Positions 11,401-21,340 of a DNA stretch of 64,000 nucleotides are shown here, piece after piece. Made by a program: the position numbers and the translations under genes. This DNA is from Melitaea cinxia. Taxonomy: Eukaryota > Arthropoda > Insecta > Lepidoptera > Nymphalidae. Within the stretch, counting starts at the first letter, position 1; every line of letters starts with the position of its first letter. The notes below the pieces were generated by a model, which saw nothing but the letters and a program-made list of their open reading frames with translations, was not told the origin of the DNA and ran no database searches. The stretch is taken from positions 1,612,001-1,676,000 of the forward strand of contig NC_059405.1 of the NCBI RefSeq assembly GCF_905220565.1, in the 5' to 3' direction.

Positions 11401-11945
11401 AGCAGTCGGAAGGTGTCTAAAAAGGCTCGTTTGGCTGTGCATGAGGGGGTGTTGCTTCCGACACTCATGTACGGAAGTGAAAGTTGGGTATGGCAGAAGA
11501 GACATGAAAGCAGAATAAATGCAGTTGAGATGAGAGCGTTAAGAAGTATGATAGGAGTTAAACTGAGTGACAGGATGAGAAATAGTGAGATAAAGAAACG
11601 GTGTGGTCTGAAAGAAGATGTAGTGACAAAAATTGAGAAAGGTATAATGAGATGGTTTGGTCATGTCGAGAGAATGAATGAAGAACGACTGACGAAAAAA
11701 GTGTACAAGGCGAGTGTGAGTGGAAGTGTTGGAAGGGGTAGACCTAGGCGGACATTTCAAGACCAAATCGGGGACGTCTTGAAAAAAGGCCAGGTCAAGA
11801 GTACCCTAAACCGACGAGCATGTATGAAGGGAATAATGAAAGTGGATGAAGCGAAACAAGTATGTAAGGATCGTAGCAAGTGGAAAGAAGTGGTCTCTGC
11901 CTACCCCTACGGGAAAGAGGCGTGATTATATGTATGTATGTATAT
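8437..11945 (+). mobile_element. Nearly complete RTE-clade non-LTR retrotransposon
   Basis: The element starts near 8437 with an untranslated leader of about 240 bp rich in C and T runs (cctttccctttccctattcc at about 8610). It carries one long ORF (8674..11925) and ends just after the stop codon with a short (TATG)n-type tail at about 11930..11943. One ORF, a very short 3' UTR and a microsatellite tail fit the RTE clade. The left flank is a (TA)n tract of about 50 bp; target-site duplications could not be fixed by eye. The intact ORF suggests a recent insertion. Confidence 0.85.
8674..11925 (+). CDS. RTE-type endonuclease/reverse transcriptase, intact
   Basis: A 1083-residue polyprotein drives target-primed retrotransposition of its own element. 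The start at 8674 gives the basic N terminus MARGKPSRKR; the next in-frame ATG (8812) is an alternative. Residues about 78 to 330 form an APE-type endonuclease: FATLNVRGG, VNETKRKG, LGDFNGWVG near residue 225, IDFVIV and DTDHFLV near 318. Reverse transcriptase follows: LGKAAGYDRIT (about 578), NYRGISLLSVVGKLYAKVL, QAGFRKGMGCTDQVF, FVDLEKAYDRV (about 707), GVRQGCVASPWLFN (about 767) and the catalytic YADD (about 808). A C-terminal domain carries LPTLMYGSESWVW and MRWFGHVERM, typical of RTE proteins. No stop, frameshift or missing catalytic motif was seen. It lies between PLRG1 and the membrane-protein gene, on the opposite strand to both. Confidence 0.95.
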   Translation: MARGKPSRKRAILPWDRATQNKASLTLACGALSGWTNFSLATRGNAMDNRKNSIHKNGGGVVRHPSRLVSRGGEKRPMESRFATLNVRGGMDGKVDEVCQMMDERFIDILCVNETKRKGCDTTVHGPYTAYWSGVPQTSRACQGVGVILSSRMVECVMEHECVSPRLLWIRLKVGLTRLFILGVYAPTDLRGGGSLKDQQEREEFWDSMREVLNKCGENERIVMLGDFNGWVGVKRDGYERVLGTFGDERVNDNGRSLLEVCLEWNLCVVNTMFEHKKIHLYTRDEGESRSMIDFVIVDERLRKKVLDTRAYRGVGLDTDHFLVIARIRGLFKRWRHRGAEPTSVLARIKVENLQGKEKKDEYVEKLKESFKGIEEIGVIENLWETFKKGVVNSAIEVCGVAKRRKGRKNYNVWMDKDVQKAVQEKKKAWLDWLATKANQKVQKATDDEVKEARTKYKRLKSVAKEVVSRKKEERKDDFDRRLTEDFQSNIKFFWKSIKTARGKISPSELSTIRSQDGSVINGEECVLKRWKEYFESVFEREEVQVQHPAPSIESSINVDESEISMDEIVKALKSMRLGKAAGYDRITVEMLRAGQGIVASQLYCLFNLCWRNGQVPEDWCKAVIVPLYKGKGSRQDCINYRGISLLSVVGKLYAKVLIERVVNETDEKVWDAQAGFRKGMGCTDQVFSLRCIAEKFLAKNKKVYCAFVDLEKAYDRVVRNELWSALSVYGVSGALMRALQSLYRDSSACVRINGAYTEWFNIEKGVRQGCVASPWLFNLFMDNCLTELKENESGLRMGELLVKCLLYADDQVLLASSAEELQEMVTAMSGAFVRKGMKMNVKKTKVMVFERGEVVTDCNIVIGDEQIEQVNEFVYLGSKFTRDGKCESDIERRVNAGNMVNGALNSFMSSRKVSKKARLAVHEGVLLPTLMYGSESWVWQKRHESRINAVEMRALRSMIGVKLSDRMRNSEIKKRCGLKEDVVTKIEKGIMRWFGHVERMNEERLTKKVYKASVSGSVGRGRPRRTFQDQIGDVLKKGQVKSTLNRRACMKGIMKVDEAKQVCKDRSKWKEVVSAYPYGKEA

Positions 11946-13123
11946 TTATAATTTCATCAAATTCTTTTTTATTTTAAATTTATAGCATTAATTTTCTAAG
12001 ATATTTTTACTTTATGAGCATAGCCTATTATTAGCGGCAATTAAAATTTTTAAAATATTCACAAAAAACCAAATATATATATTTTTTTTTTTTGATAATT
12101 TTTTCATCGATGAAATAGGGTGTAGTTTCCCTGATTTTGATAAGTGCACTTTATGCAGACTCACCCTGTGTGATATATATATATAGCAGTAGGATATTAA
12201 AAGCTGGAGCGATTTTTATATTTTTCGTAGCATCTGGTAATCATGAGTTTTAGATTTATTTGTCTTATAGTAAAATTAAAAGGTGTTTATTTTATTTTAC
12301 AAACAAATATACGTTTCTTCAATTACTTTATTTATAAGTATAAAACAGGTTTGCAGTGTTCCATATAACTAGCTTAAAAAAAACAAATGGTAGAGACTAT
12401 TTGTGTAAATATATTATTTTATCGACTAAAAAGAAACTAATATCAAAACAATTGAAATTTATAAATTATTAAAATTTATTATTCTTACGTGAGATGTATA
12501 CATCTTAAATTAGACACGACGATGTTGACGATTATATTGGACATTCTTGTTCTTTTAAAAATTATCTATTGTAATAATTATAATTAATGCATTACACCTA
12601 TATGTGAAAATATTTAATTAATATTAGTTTTTTGACTAGATAAGTGTGATTGTTATCAACTAAGACTATGGTTAGGCGGTTACAAGCATTTACATTGCAC
12701 ATTGCTATTATCATAATTACGTATTAATATTTACATAAAACATTTTTTTTTTTCAATATGTAGATCATAATATGTATTTTACATAAAGCCAAAAAGTTTT
12801 AATTAATGTTAAAAATGTTTGTATAAATAAATTGTATAAAGTATTAACATCTATGCAGACAGTTACATAAAAATATAGAAAAAACTTTTAACAAAATAAA
12901 CAAAAATACTTAAATAATATACATATACATCATAAACAGTCATCACAAGTATCGTAAACACGTTTTTGATATTTTAATATTTAAACGAAGCTACTGGCTT
13001 TAATTTTTGTTTCACAAATGTTCCTGTTTCTCAGACGAGTCGATCGACGTTCGAATCAGTAATCGACCATTCGTAATCGATATCAGTTGAATCGGCGACG
13101 GAAAACACCGCGCCATTTTCGGT
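11946..13123. other. AT-rich stretch, probable 3' UTR and downstream region of the membrane-protein gene
   Basis: No ORF or named repeat was recognised except the SINE tail at 12187. The part near 13123 follows the stop codon of the minus-strand gene and should hold its 3' UTR. Several tttatt words on the + strand (possible AATAAA signals on minus) occur, but none can be preferred. Confidence 0.3.
12187..12214 (+). mobile_element. SINE family C, right half (displaced 3' end)
   Basis: The text 'gcagtaggatattaaaagct' 'ggagcg' corresponds to the family C tail (consensus like gcagtgggatattacaggc tgaagcg) and lacks its own 5' part, which lies at 8285..8354. Confidence 0.65.
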
Positions 13124-13586
13124 TCAGATAGCCGATTTTTCCGGATTATTCGCATCACTAACTCGGCGAGAGTGTGGGGCACGGCGGAGAGTTCTTGGCT
13201 GGAGATTCAGTGGGGGGAGATTAGGTCTTTCAATTCTAGTTGGGGAGGAGACTAAGGGTCGGTTTCCTCGACGTAAGGTTTCCATTCCATTCTTGAAATA
13301 CTCCTCAGTTCTGTCGGAATAGCTCTCTATTAATGGGGCCGGGTCTTCGTATTCGACGTTGAAATGTCTAGTGATGTCCTCGGGTGGAGCGAGTTTGTAG
13401 AGGGGGGATAGGGGGGGCTCGACACACTCGTAGTGATGATCATCTTCATGGTACGGATCGGCTACGAAATGTCGAGTACCACGAGGGGTCAACGCAGCCC
13501 ACAGCACGCGAGAATCAAGTGCAGTGCCATAGAGTGTATTTGACCCTCCTGTTTTTCCTGTGCCCGATTTACAGCCACCGCGAGCC
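13124..13586 (-). CDS. Membrane-protein gene, last exon (cytoplasmic tail)
   Basis: The acceptor is tttcctcag|G. It encodes 153 residues and a TGA stop at 13126..13124. Notable pieces are GGCKSGTGKTGG (glycine/lysine-rich, not a proven P-loop), ADPYHEDDHHYECVEPPLSP, PPEDITRHFNVEYEDPAPLI and RPNLPPLNLQPRTLRRAPHS. Tyrosines in acidic or proline context are possible adaptor or kinase sites (inference). Confidence 0.85.
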
Positions 13587-15258
13587 CTGAGGAAATAATA
13601 TTCAGTTAATGAGTAACAATAAAACTTTGTGTTTTTATACTAAGTTTCCGCAATCATTTTATCTTATATCATGGTCAAAGCCATGATTTTTTATAATATA
13701 ATAAAATTTATAGTTTTATCGTGTAAAGTCATTTTATTTTAATTTTTTGGATTGGATTAGTTGGTGTTACTTTTGATTTACACGAAAATGGAGTTTCTTA
13801 ATTAAAATAATTTCGACGATAGCAGTGTTTTGAATTTCAAAACTAATGGTAATGACCTAATATACTCGTGCTTATAATATGGTAATTTGTTAAAAGTATA
13901 TATATACATTACTATCTCTATGTGTGAATAAGTGTTTTTATATAAATCCTTTCTGAGTGGTGTGCAATAAAGCATATTATATATATATATATATTAGACG
14001 CCGCGTTGGCGTAACGGCTGGCGGTTGCGGGTTCGATCCCCGCACATGACAAACATTTGTATTGGCGTCTGGGTGTTTGTGCAGTCCTTGTGGGTCTCCC
14101 CACTGTGACTCGGAGAGCACGTTAAGCTTCGTAGCCTGATAGTGATCGTTACTCATAGTAGGGAATATATCCACCAACCCGCATTGGAGCAGCGTGGTGG
14201 ATTAAGCTCTGATCCTTCTCCTACATGTGGAAAGAGGCCTATACCCAGAAGTGGGATATTATAAGCTGAAGCGTATAGCGTAAATATATTATAAGAATTC
14301 CGGAATTTTCTGGTATAAGTCATAAACTTAGAAGTATTTTTGTCATAGTGATAATTAAGGATGTTTAAAAGTGGATTTTTGTATTACTTACTCTCGGCAT
14401 TTAAGCAGGAAGAGTGCCAATAATGCTGCGATGCAGAGCACTGCAATGCAGCACGTTATGAGCACCAGGAACCACGTGTCATCAGTCCCGGCTGGCTCTG
14501 CACATTTTTTTAATATCTTTAACATTGCGCGAAAGAATAACAAACACCTTCTCAACTTTTCCATCTAAACTTATAATAAAACTGTAAAAAAAAATCCAAT
14601 TCGGTACGAAATGTACAGGATTAAATTTTCTTCCGACAGAGGAATAAGATATTGGCAATTAGGCGTCGAAGAAGTTGAAAGCATTTTAAAAAATTTTTGG
14701 AGGATACTTTGTAATTTTTTACAAAAATCTATTACGAAGTGCACTTTTTTTAAAAAGTTTTGTCTATTTTTTATCTGTTGCCAAAAGTTATGGAATGTTT
14801 TATTAAATTTGACCGAAAATTGGTATGATTTGAGTTCATATTGCGAGTTGCGGGCAACTTAATATTTTAGGAGTTGTATTAAAGGCAAAATCCGTTGTTT
14901 TATAACATTAATTTACTTCTCTAAAGAATAGACGGCCAAGTATGTTAAAGATAAAGATAAAAGATTTACGAAAGTCAAAACCAGTAATTCCGAACAAAGA
15001 GCTGGTTACAGTTTATTTATAATATTAGTAGGGTATAAATTATTTTTATACTTACCATGTCTAGGCAGTTCATGGTACTCCACACCAGGGAACAAGGTGT
15101 TGTCTTCGTTGTTCTGAGAAGGTGGACATTTGGAGGCTCGGCACGGGGGCGTCAAGTTGGCTATGTTAGCTAAGAAGGCCGGCAGGGGGGGCGGCGGCAT
15201 GTGTACGATTGAGTCCGGCGGCGGGCCGAGTGACAGGCATTCTGCCCCGCACGACATG
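13124..15258 (-). CDS. Single-pass membrane protein of unknown identity, C-terminal three exons
   Basis: Exons 15258..15056, 14497..14392 and 13586..13124 join in phase with GT/AG borders and give the last 256 or so residues of a protein. The order is: a proline-rich, cysteine-containing stub (PPPPLPAFLANIANLTPPCR, with an N-glycosylation motif NLT), a hydrophobic helix (WFLVLITCCIAVLCIAALLA LFLL), basic/acidic residues KCRE, then a cytoplasmic tail of about 158 residues ending EKSAI and a TGA stop. The tail holds acidic/histidine (PYHEDDHHYECVE) and proline-rich segments, fitting a type I surface receptor or adhesion protein; this is inference. No signal peptide or ectodomain exons were found, and the first exon here begins in mid-codon, so more exons lie upstream, probably far away. 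I do not recognise the family. Confidence 0.8.
13996..14280 (+). mobile_element. Mosaic SINE: family A head joined to family C body, in intron
   Basis: It begins with a family A pol III head (cgttggcgtaacggctggcg, B box ggttcgatccc, then acaaacatttgtattggcg) and switches at about 14079 to the family C body (tccttgtgggtctccccact ... gagcacgttaagc ... aaagaggcctatacccagaa gtgggatattataagctgaa). Complete family C copies elsewhere carry their own different head (compare 56650..56930). Confidence 0.8.
14392..14497 (-). CDS. Membrane-protein gene, transmembrane exon
   Basis: The acceptor is atgtgcag|AG and the donor CGAGA|gtaagt. It has 34 full codons: EPAGTDDT, then a helix of about 23 hydrophobic residues, then KCR. 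Phase joins cleanly to both neighbours (G|AG = Glu; GA|G = Glu). Confidence 0.85.
15056..15258 (-). CDS. Membrane-protein gene, juxtamembrane ectodomain exon
   Basis: The acceptor is tttcccttag|C and the donor GACATG-type |gtaagt at 15055. One base, 67 codons and one base make 203 nt. It encodes SCGAECLSLGPPPDSIVHMP and, after the proline run, CRASKCPPSQNNEDNTLFPG. Four cysteines and no hydrophobic segment suggest an extracellular location. The GC content is well above that of the flanks. Confidence 0.8.
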
Positions 15259-18050
15259 CTAAGGGAAATAAAAATAAAATGCTTCTAAGTATTAGTATTT
15301 GTAAACAAAATTCTTAGTGGCCAGTATTTTGGGCGTTTGGATTCTTAGTAAAAGAAACCTTCTAAATGCCAGTATATGGAAATTAAAAAAAGAAAATTCT
15401 AACTGGCCAGTGTATTTGGCGTTTTTTATGTAGTTAGCCTAGTTACAATATAAAACATTCAATAGGTCTGTAGTGTAACGTGAATCGATATATCAAAGGA
15501 CAAATTTTCTATTATGGGACAGGGGTTGGAGCTTAATCCGTCACGCCGCTTCAGTACCTGATGGCGAGTAATTTCCTACCCATAGTTTCCAAGCGCTTAT
15601 GATGATAACTAAATGCTATACCCGCTTTATAAACTATGATGGGGAGACCCCACAAGAACCTAATACTTGTTTGTATGTCATATTAATATATGTCATGCCA
15701 TATTAATATACTTCCGAGTGGTAATGAAACCACGATCGTCCTTGTCAATTGAACTTGCCCACTTCCAAACCATAGTTTACAGTCATCGTAAAAAATATAT
15801 ATCTTTTATTTTTTAACATTTAATGTTATTCGTGTCTAAAAACTTAATTCCTACTTTTAAAAAAATAGAACTAAAATTATGACAGTTGATAATTATCAAA
15901 ATAAAAAAATAAGAATCTATTTCTTTTAAAATTTTATTCATAATGAAATAAATTCATTTTCTATAAATAATTCAGTAGAAATGTTAAATTGATGTCTCGA
16001 AGTGTATTTTATTATTAAATAGATGTTTCCAATTACAAAGAAGTAAAAGATGTTTTTTTTTTTTGATAAAATTGTGCCAAACGAAAACAAAATGTCCTGA
16101 TACAATCAATAAGATTTCCATAATCTCGGAGCTGTAGTACGAAATCTGTTGGAATTGTATTTAATAACTATAATACTAAAAGAATAAAAAAAACAATGAA
16201 CACATTATTAGGATAAATAAAGTAACTCACATTTAGTATTTTCTAAAGTTTTCTTCAAAAAAGCACTACTCGCGTCCTTATTTAGTAATACTTTTCCAAA
16301 ATGGTCCACGGATGTAGGACGCAGGCGCGAACTTTGACCTTTACTAAGGAAATACGAGACATACAATATCGTATTTAATACTAATATCGATATACATTGG
16401 TGATTTTCAATGAAAGATATCTCAACAACTTTTGAATAATACAGCAATGTATACCGTACTATGTTGTAAACTACATTTGTTAGTATTGTTTGGTCTGTGA
16501 TATTGATTCGCGCAAGCGCAACAACAGATTTCGCGACCCTCATACTAAGGGTATGTGATAGCTTGAAGTGGTGTTTGAATAAGTATTGTCGTCTCTTTCT
16601 ATTCCCTTTTAATTCTGCATGTTAGAAGATGGTAGATGATTAATTGTTCGAGTGCGTAATACGTATTTTAATGTGACTGCCTATTAGTGTCGACCTACAC
16701 TGTATGGCCGATAACGTTTTTTACTTCGCTCTCTGACTATTTTATTAATTTCAAAAAACTGTCGAAATTTCTTTGATATGTAAAAGTGGGTTATTCGACA
16801 TGTTTGTCTGTAATTATTATGAGTACAAAATATTTTGGTAGATACTGTTGCAAGCGCCATAGTCATAGGTATACTCCGAGCCTTAATAGTTCTGTTAGAA
16901 CATGTCTCATTTGTTGTTGGTAATGCTTATCTGGCACATAAATTACTGACAAGATTTATTAGCAGCAAGAAAAATTTTTTTAAGCCTTGGATTGATTGTT
17001 TGTGAGTAACAGAGGGATAAAATGAAGTTTGATAATTAAAGTAAACCTATCTCTTTGATATATACTTCAGATATCTTTGTAAGCAATCAGTGAAATAGGC
17101 TCAAAAACGTAAAACAGGATATTTACTGTTTGTTTTTTGTTTTATTTTGTATTTCAAATATTTGGGAAATGTAGCCACCACGATGACAGAACATGGCTCA
17201 CCCCATGGCGGTGTTGCAACATGGTGGATGATATTGCCAACCCCAAAGTCACTGTAATATCGCCAACGCCATGATCATTCTACATTTTAGGAATAAAAAG
17301 GTAAAATTACAAAAAACGCGCCGAATTAGCACTGCAGTGTGGATAGATCTTATATATGATAGCACGAGATTCATCTAGGACTCTAGGTGAAGATGATTTG
17401 ATAACGACGTTATTTGAATTAGGAATGTATTACGTCAGGGACTCATTTACAATATTCACAGCTATATTTCTGCTTTAGCATATGAAATAGATTTTTTAAT
17501 ACTGGAAGAAACCCCGAACACGCTTTTTACTTTTTTATATTATAAAATGAGCAATACAATAGAATTTAAAAAATACGCAACTGATGTCTCATAAAATAAA
17601 ATAATATGCACTACTATTTGCATTATTCTTTAATTATAAAACTAATGTAACGATTTTGTCTTTGAAGTATGATGATATTATTATAGAAAAAGAGTAAAAT
17701 TAAATCTGTTTACCCAATACAAACATTGAAGGTTTAATATTTAAAGTCATGAGTTAAAAAAGTAAATTTAGAACGAAAAAGCTTACTTTACTCTATACTG
17801 TATGCAATAGATCGCTTTATATATGTTATATAATGCTTTAAAAATCTAACGAACGTTATCATTCCAGAAGGTCTGAATAATTGGACAATACCATCAACGC
17901 GCTCTCTATTTTCATCATGTTATAAAACTAACACCATATCGCCTCCTATATCCCAGATGATAATAGAGATACCATTACGAACAAGATTACTTCCCACTAG
18001 ATATACCTCGCGATTTTACCTCCTTCATTCGGATTTACTTTTTTTATGCA
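15259..18050. other. No gene recognised; AT-rich DNA upstream of the membrane-protein exon
   Basis: Only short ORFs without recognisable motifs were found. A weak reverse-orientation piece of family C occurs at about 15530..15720. Most of this probably is a long intron of the minus-strand membrane-protein gene (inference). A patch at 17160..17290 repeats 'gccaac(g/c)cc(a/c)' and 'catgg' words but matches nothing known to me. Confidence 0.3.
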
Positions 18051-18190
18051 TGCTTGACTCGGGGAGTAATCTGGTGAATGGGTGACGAGAGCGTTACGAA
18101 AAGTGTGATCGGGCGAGGTGAATGGAGCAAGAGAGAGAAGTGCAAGCAAACGTTTTCTTTCTCTTTTTCTCTCATAGCCAGTTACATATC
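18050..18190 (-). repeat. Dispersed repeat G (three copies)
   Basis: The block 'tgcttgactcggggagtaat' ... 'gggtgacgagagcgttacga' 'aaagtgtgatcgggcgaggt' recurs inverted at 42880..43025 and partly at 27300..27392. The conserved core is 'gtgacgagagcgttacgaaa'. Class unknown; possibly a DNA-transposon derivative. Confidence 0.55.
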
Positions 18191-19577
18191 GTATATTTAA
18201 GACACAGTGCTGGCCGATTGTGCCGGCCTATTGCTAATGAAGTCACACTCGTTTTGTTATAAGTTTTTAAGACTTTCACGGTGTCTATGAGTATTTTACA
18301 TATACTAGATTTACCACGTTTTTTTTCCGACATATTGAAACTCCCGACATTTCGGCTACGTTGTAGACACCATGGTTACGAGTGACTCTTTATTATTTAA
18401 TTTATGTACCTCTAGAGGTGTAGATAAACGTATTGTCTACCTGATGGTTAGCGGATACCATAGCCTATGGAAGCTAGCAACACCGAAGTGTTACCCAGGA
18501 GCTCCAACAACAACATTCACTACAAAGACACACTTTCGTGAGGGTAGTGTTAATTGCCTGCTTATAGTATAAGGTTCAGGGAATTCTCCATCAAGCTGCT
18601 CCAGTTTTTGAGCAAGAAATATTCCGGTGTGTTCCACAAAATAGTACTTCACAGATTTCTCGTTGCCAGGTTTTAATAGTCTTTTCATGTAATTTTATTT
18701 ATAAAATTTTCCCGAATACGAATACTTTCTAAAGAAGTATCATCTATGATTTATGATATATCTTTTTAGATATAATGTTTTTGTCTTTATTTATGTTACC
18801 TGTGTTACCTATTCGGTTTAAAATTAATTATTAAGAAAAAATTTAGTTATCTCTTGTGTGATTATAGTTATCCTTTTACGGAAAGCTTTTCGTCAGTAAG
18901 CTTTCTTACAATAAATACGATTTATTTTAGAAATTATCGATATAAATAGACGAATTATTTCTATCTATATCTACGATATCTATCTATTAGCTATCCGTTC
19001 CACGGTATGACAGATACAGGGCGAAAGGAATTTAATTAAGTAAGGCTTCCTCGGTAACATTATGCAGGTCTGCGCGACTCTCGCTCGGCGTTCGCGAGGT
19101 TTTTCATTTATAAAGAAAATGCATTTTGCTCTCCACTTTCAGAGAAGTACCTTCTGAAGTGAACATTGGATTAATTTGGAATATTATTCTATTTATTTTT
19201 TAATGCATTTAAATATTCAAGCAGTGTCATGTGAACTTATTAAAGTTATGAAAAGTTTTGTATATATCTTTTAAAAAATAAAATATAATATATCTAGCTA
19301 TAAAATAGTGTGGTATAGAACGTTCTTATTAGTAATAATTTTGCTCGCAAACGACAAAAAACAACTTTAATTTATAGCGACAAAGAATACAACGTAGGCG
19401 CAAAAATAGTTAAATACATACGCATTATTAAGGATTGACATGGAAAGTACTAGTCAGATATTGATTAAATTTAAATTGGACCAAATGAGAATCCTGCAAC
19501 CAACCAGCCAAACTACCCAACAAGCTTTCGATTTCAAAAAAGCTGGTGGTCTGTAAAGTTGGTTTACGGACGATAAT

Positions 19578-19761
19578 TTAACGTGACAACGTCATAACAA
19601 AACATCTCCTCGGACGTATAGGCCAATCGAGCGATAGTACATGGAATATAGATAGAGCGACTGTCACTGAGTCTAACGGGACAATGAGCGCAACGCAATG
19701 AGTCATCCTTTTTCGTGCGTGCCGCCGACGTTCATCGATTTATTAGACGTTGTCACGTCAA
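19578..19761. mobile_element. MITE-like element with terminal inverted repeats
   Basis: Left end ttaacgtgacaacgtc (19578..19593) and right end gacgttgtcacgtcaa (19746..19761) are inverted copies with one mismatch. The 184-bp body has no coding capacity. This is typical of a miniature inverted-repeat DNA transposon; superfamily and target duplication are not resolved. Confidence 0.75.
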
Positions 19762-19800
19762 CAAAAACATCAATAACGACACACCAAGTAAAAAGTTAAT

Positions 19801-19944
19801 CATCATCATCATCATCATCATCATTACAGCCTATACAGTCCACTGCTGGACATAGGCCTCCACAAGTTTACGCCAAAAATAACGTGAACTCATGTGTTTT
19901 GCCCATAGTCACCACGCTGGGCAGGCGGGTTGGTGACCGCAGTT
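19801..19944 (-). mobile_element. SINE-like repeat, family D, 5'-truncated copy
   Basis: A (CATCAT)n run at 19801..19824 is followed by 'tacagcctatacagtccact' and 'gtcaccacgctgggcaggcg', then a break. Because the GATGAT tail is the 3' end, only the last 140 bp of the element are present. Confidence 0.8.
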
Positions 19945-20514
19945 AAAAAAGTTAATATGACACATAAAAAACAGTGGAATTGAAAAACCTCTTAATTATT
20001 TGGAGTCAGTAAAAAGGTATTATTAGTTAGTGTATTTATACCTTTATACAAAATCCCCACTAAATGTACTGACACTAAAATTTTTCATCCACATTCACCT
20101 GCCCGCATTCGACGTATGACACTTATTATTAATTCTCTTTTAAATTCTCGCTCGGTCTTCGAAATGACGCAAACGTGAGGAAATATTTTACACGGCCGTT
20201 ACACATGACATGTTTCATTATGTTACAGTTGAGAGGAAGATTTTAATATAATATAGTTTTTAATATATAGTAGCGAGTATTAATAATGAAAAAAGTGTCA
20301 TCAGCTCCGATACTCAAAATGAACTTTACGAACGATAGCCATGATAATTAAAAATTAAAGTATTCCATTAAACCAATTAAGCTATAATTAATTATTATTC
20401 TAAGAATTAAAAGATAAATTGATGCCTTTTATTCGTATCGGCACAGTTAATGCTCTCGCTACAGCTAAACGTGCTGTAGTGTCACTGCTGTTTCGTTTAT
20501 TTGCGATTCAGCTT

Positions 20515-20600
20515 GTAGCATCCAACATCTGGGCATAGGCCGCTTTCTCCGTGCAAGAGAAGGATCGAAGCTTAATCCATCACGCTGCTCCACAGTGGGT
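20515..20600 (-). mobile_element. SINE family C, 3' fragment
   Basis: Reverse copy of the family C tail: 'catctgggcataggccgctt' ... 'agagaaggatcgaagcttaa' 'tccatcacgctgctcc'. Confidence 0.65.
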
Positions 20601-21065
20601 ATTTTGCTCCATCTAATTTTTCATGCTCTTCGTTAATGTTCTGTCACTTTGAAGAAAGAAGGAGTAAACGTCAATAAGTACTTATTAATTTATAAGCATC
20701 TCTATAAACGCCTTATAGGTACATATCGTACCCACAGTGGGGCAATATGGGGCTCTTGCTCCACCGTGACTCGATGCTAATAACAGTATTTTAGATTCAT
20801 TTCAATTTTAATTTTAGATTAAACAAAACGTCACCAAGGCATTATTGAAATAGTTTAGACTATTTAAACTTTAGATAGTGAAGGTGAGAAAAAAAGCATT
20901 TTGATTTTTTGGTAAGTATGAACTAATTCAATTTTTACAATTATTTGCTCCTGTACAAAATTCTTGATTCACCCATGCCCAATAGGACATGAAACCCGTG
21001 TCAGGGATCTGGAAACACACACAAAACAATTAGAAGAGTCCAAGCCACGTAATATTAGGTTTTAA

Positions 21066-21340
21066 CTGAGGTAGGGCACAGCAGGAATTTCCTGCTCAAA
21101 ATATGGAGCAGCCCGACTGGGGTAGTACCTCGACCTTACAGAAGATCACAGCAAAATAATACTGTTTTCAAACAGTATTGTGTTCCTGTTGGTGAGTAAG
21201 GTGACCAGAGCTCCTGGATTGGGTCGGCAACGCGCTTGCGATGCTTCTGGTGTTGCAGGTGTCTATAAGCTACGGTAATCGCTTAACATCAGGTGAGCCG
21301 TACGCTTGTTTGCCAACCTAGTGACATAAAAAAAAAATAT
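21066..21340 (+). mobile_element. SINE-like repeat, family E, near full length
   Basis: Starts 'aactgaggtagggcacagca', includes 'gaccttacagaagatcacag', 'gttggtgagtaaggtgacca' and 'gtctataagctacggtaatc', and ends 'gtttgccaacctagtgacat' plus a poly(A) run. Other copies: 22275..22490, 25172..25455, 56936..57200 (+); 27985..28215 and 62130..62270 (-); fragments at 2500, 18565, 23090 and 48610. Confidence 0.8.

Noticed and set aside
9225..11766. Many minus-strand ORFs of 60 to 189 codons under the RTE ORF
   Set aside because: They are shadows of the intact RTE coding region; residues are serine/phenylalanine-rich, as expected from the reverse of lysine/glutamate-rich codons.
13540..13575. P-loop (GKSGTGKTGG-like) in the tail of the membrane protein
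   Set aside because: The residues SGTGKTGG resemble a Walker A motif by composition only; no Walker B or NTPase fold follows in this short, proline-rich tail.
16208..16543. A 111-codon minus-strand ORF as an upstream exon of the membrane-protein gene
   Set aside because: No acceptor or donor in the right phase was found and the peptide shows no domain or signal-peptide features that support the link.
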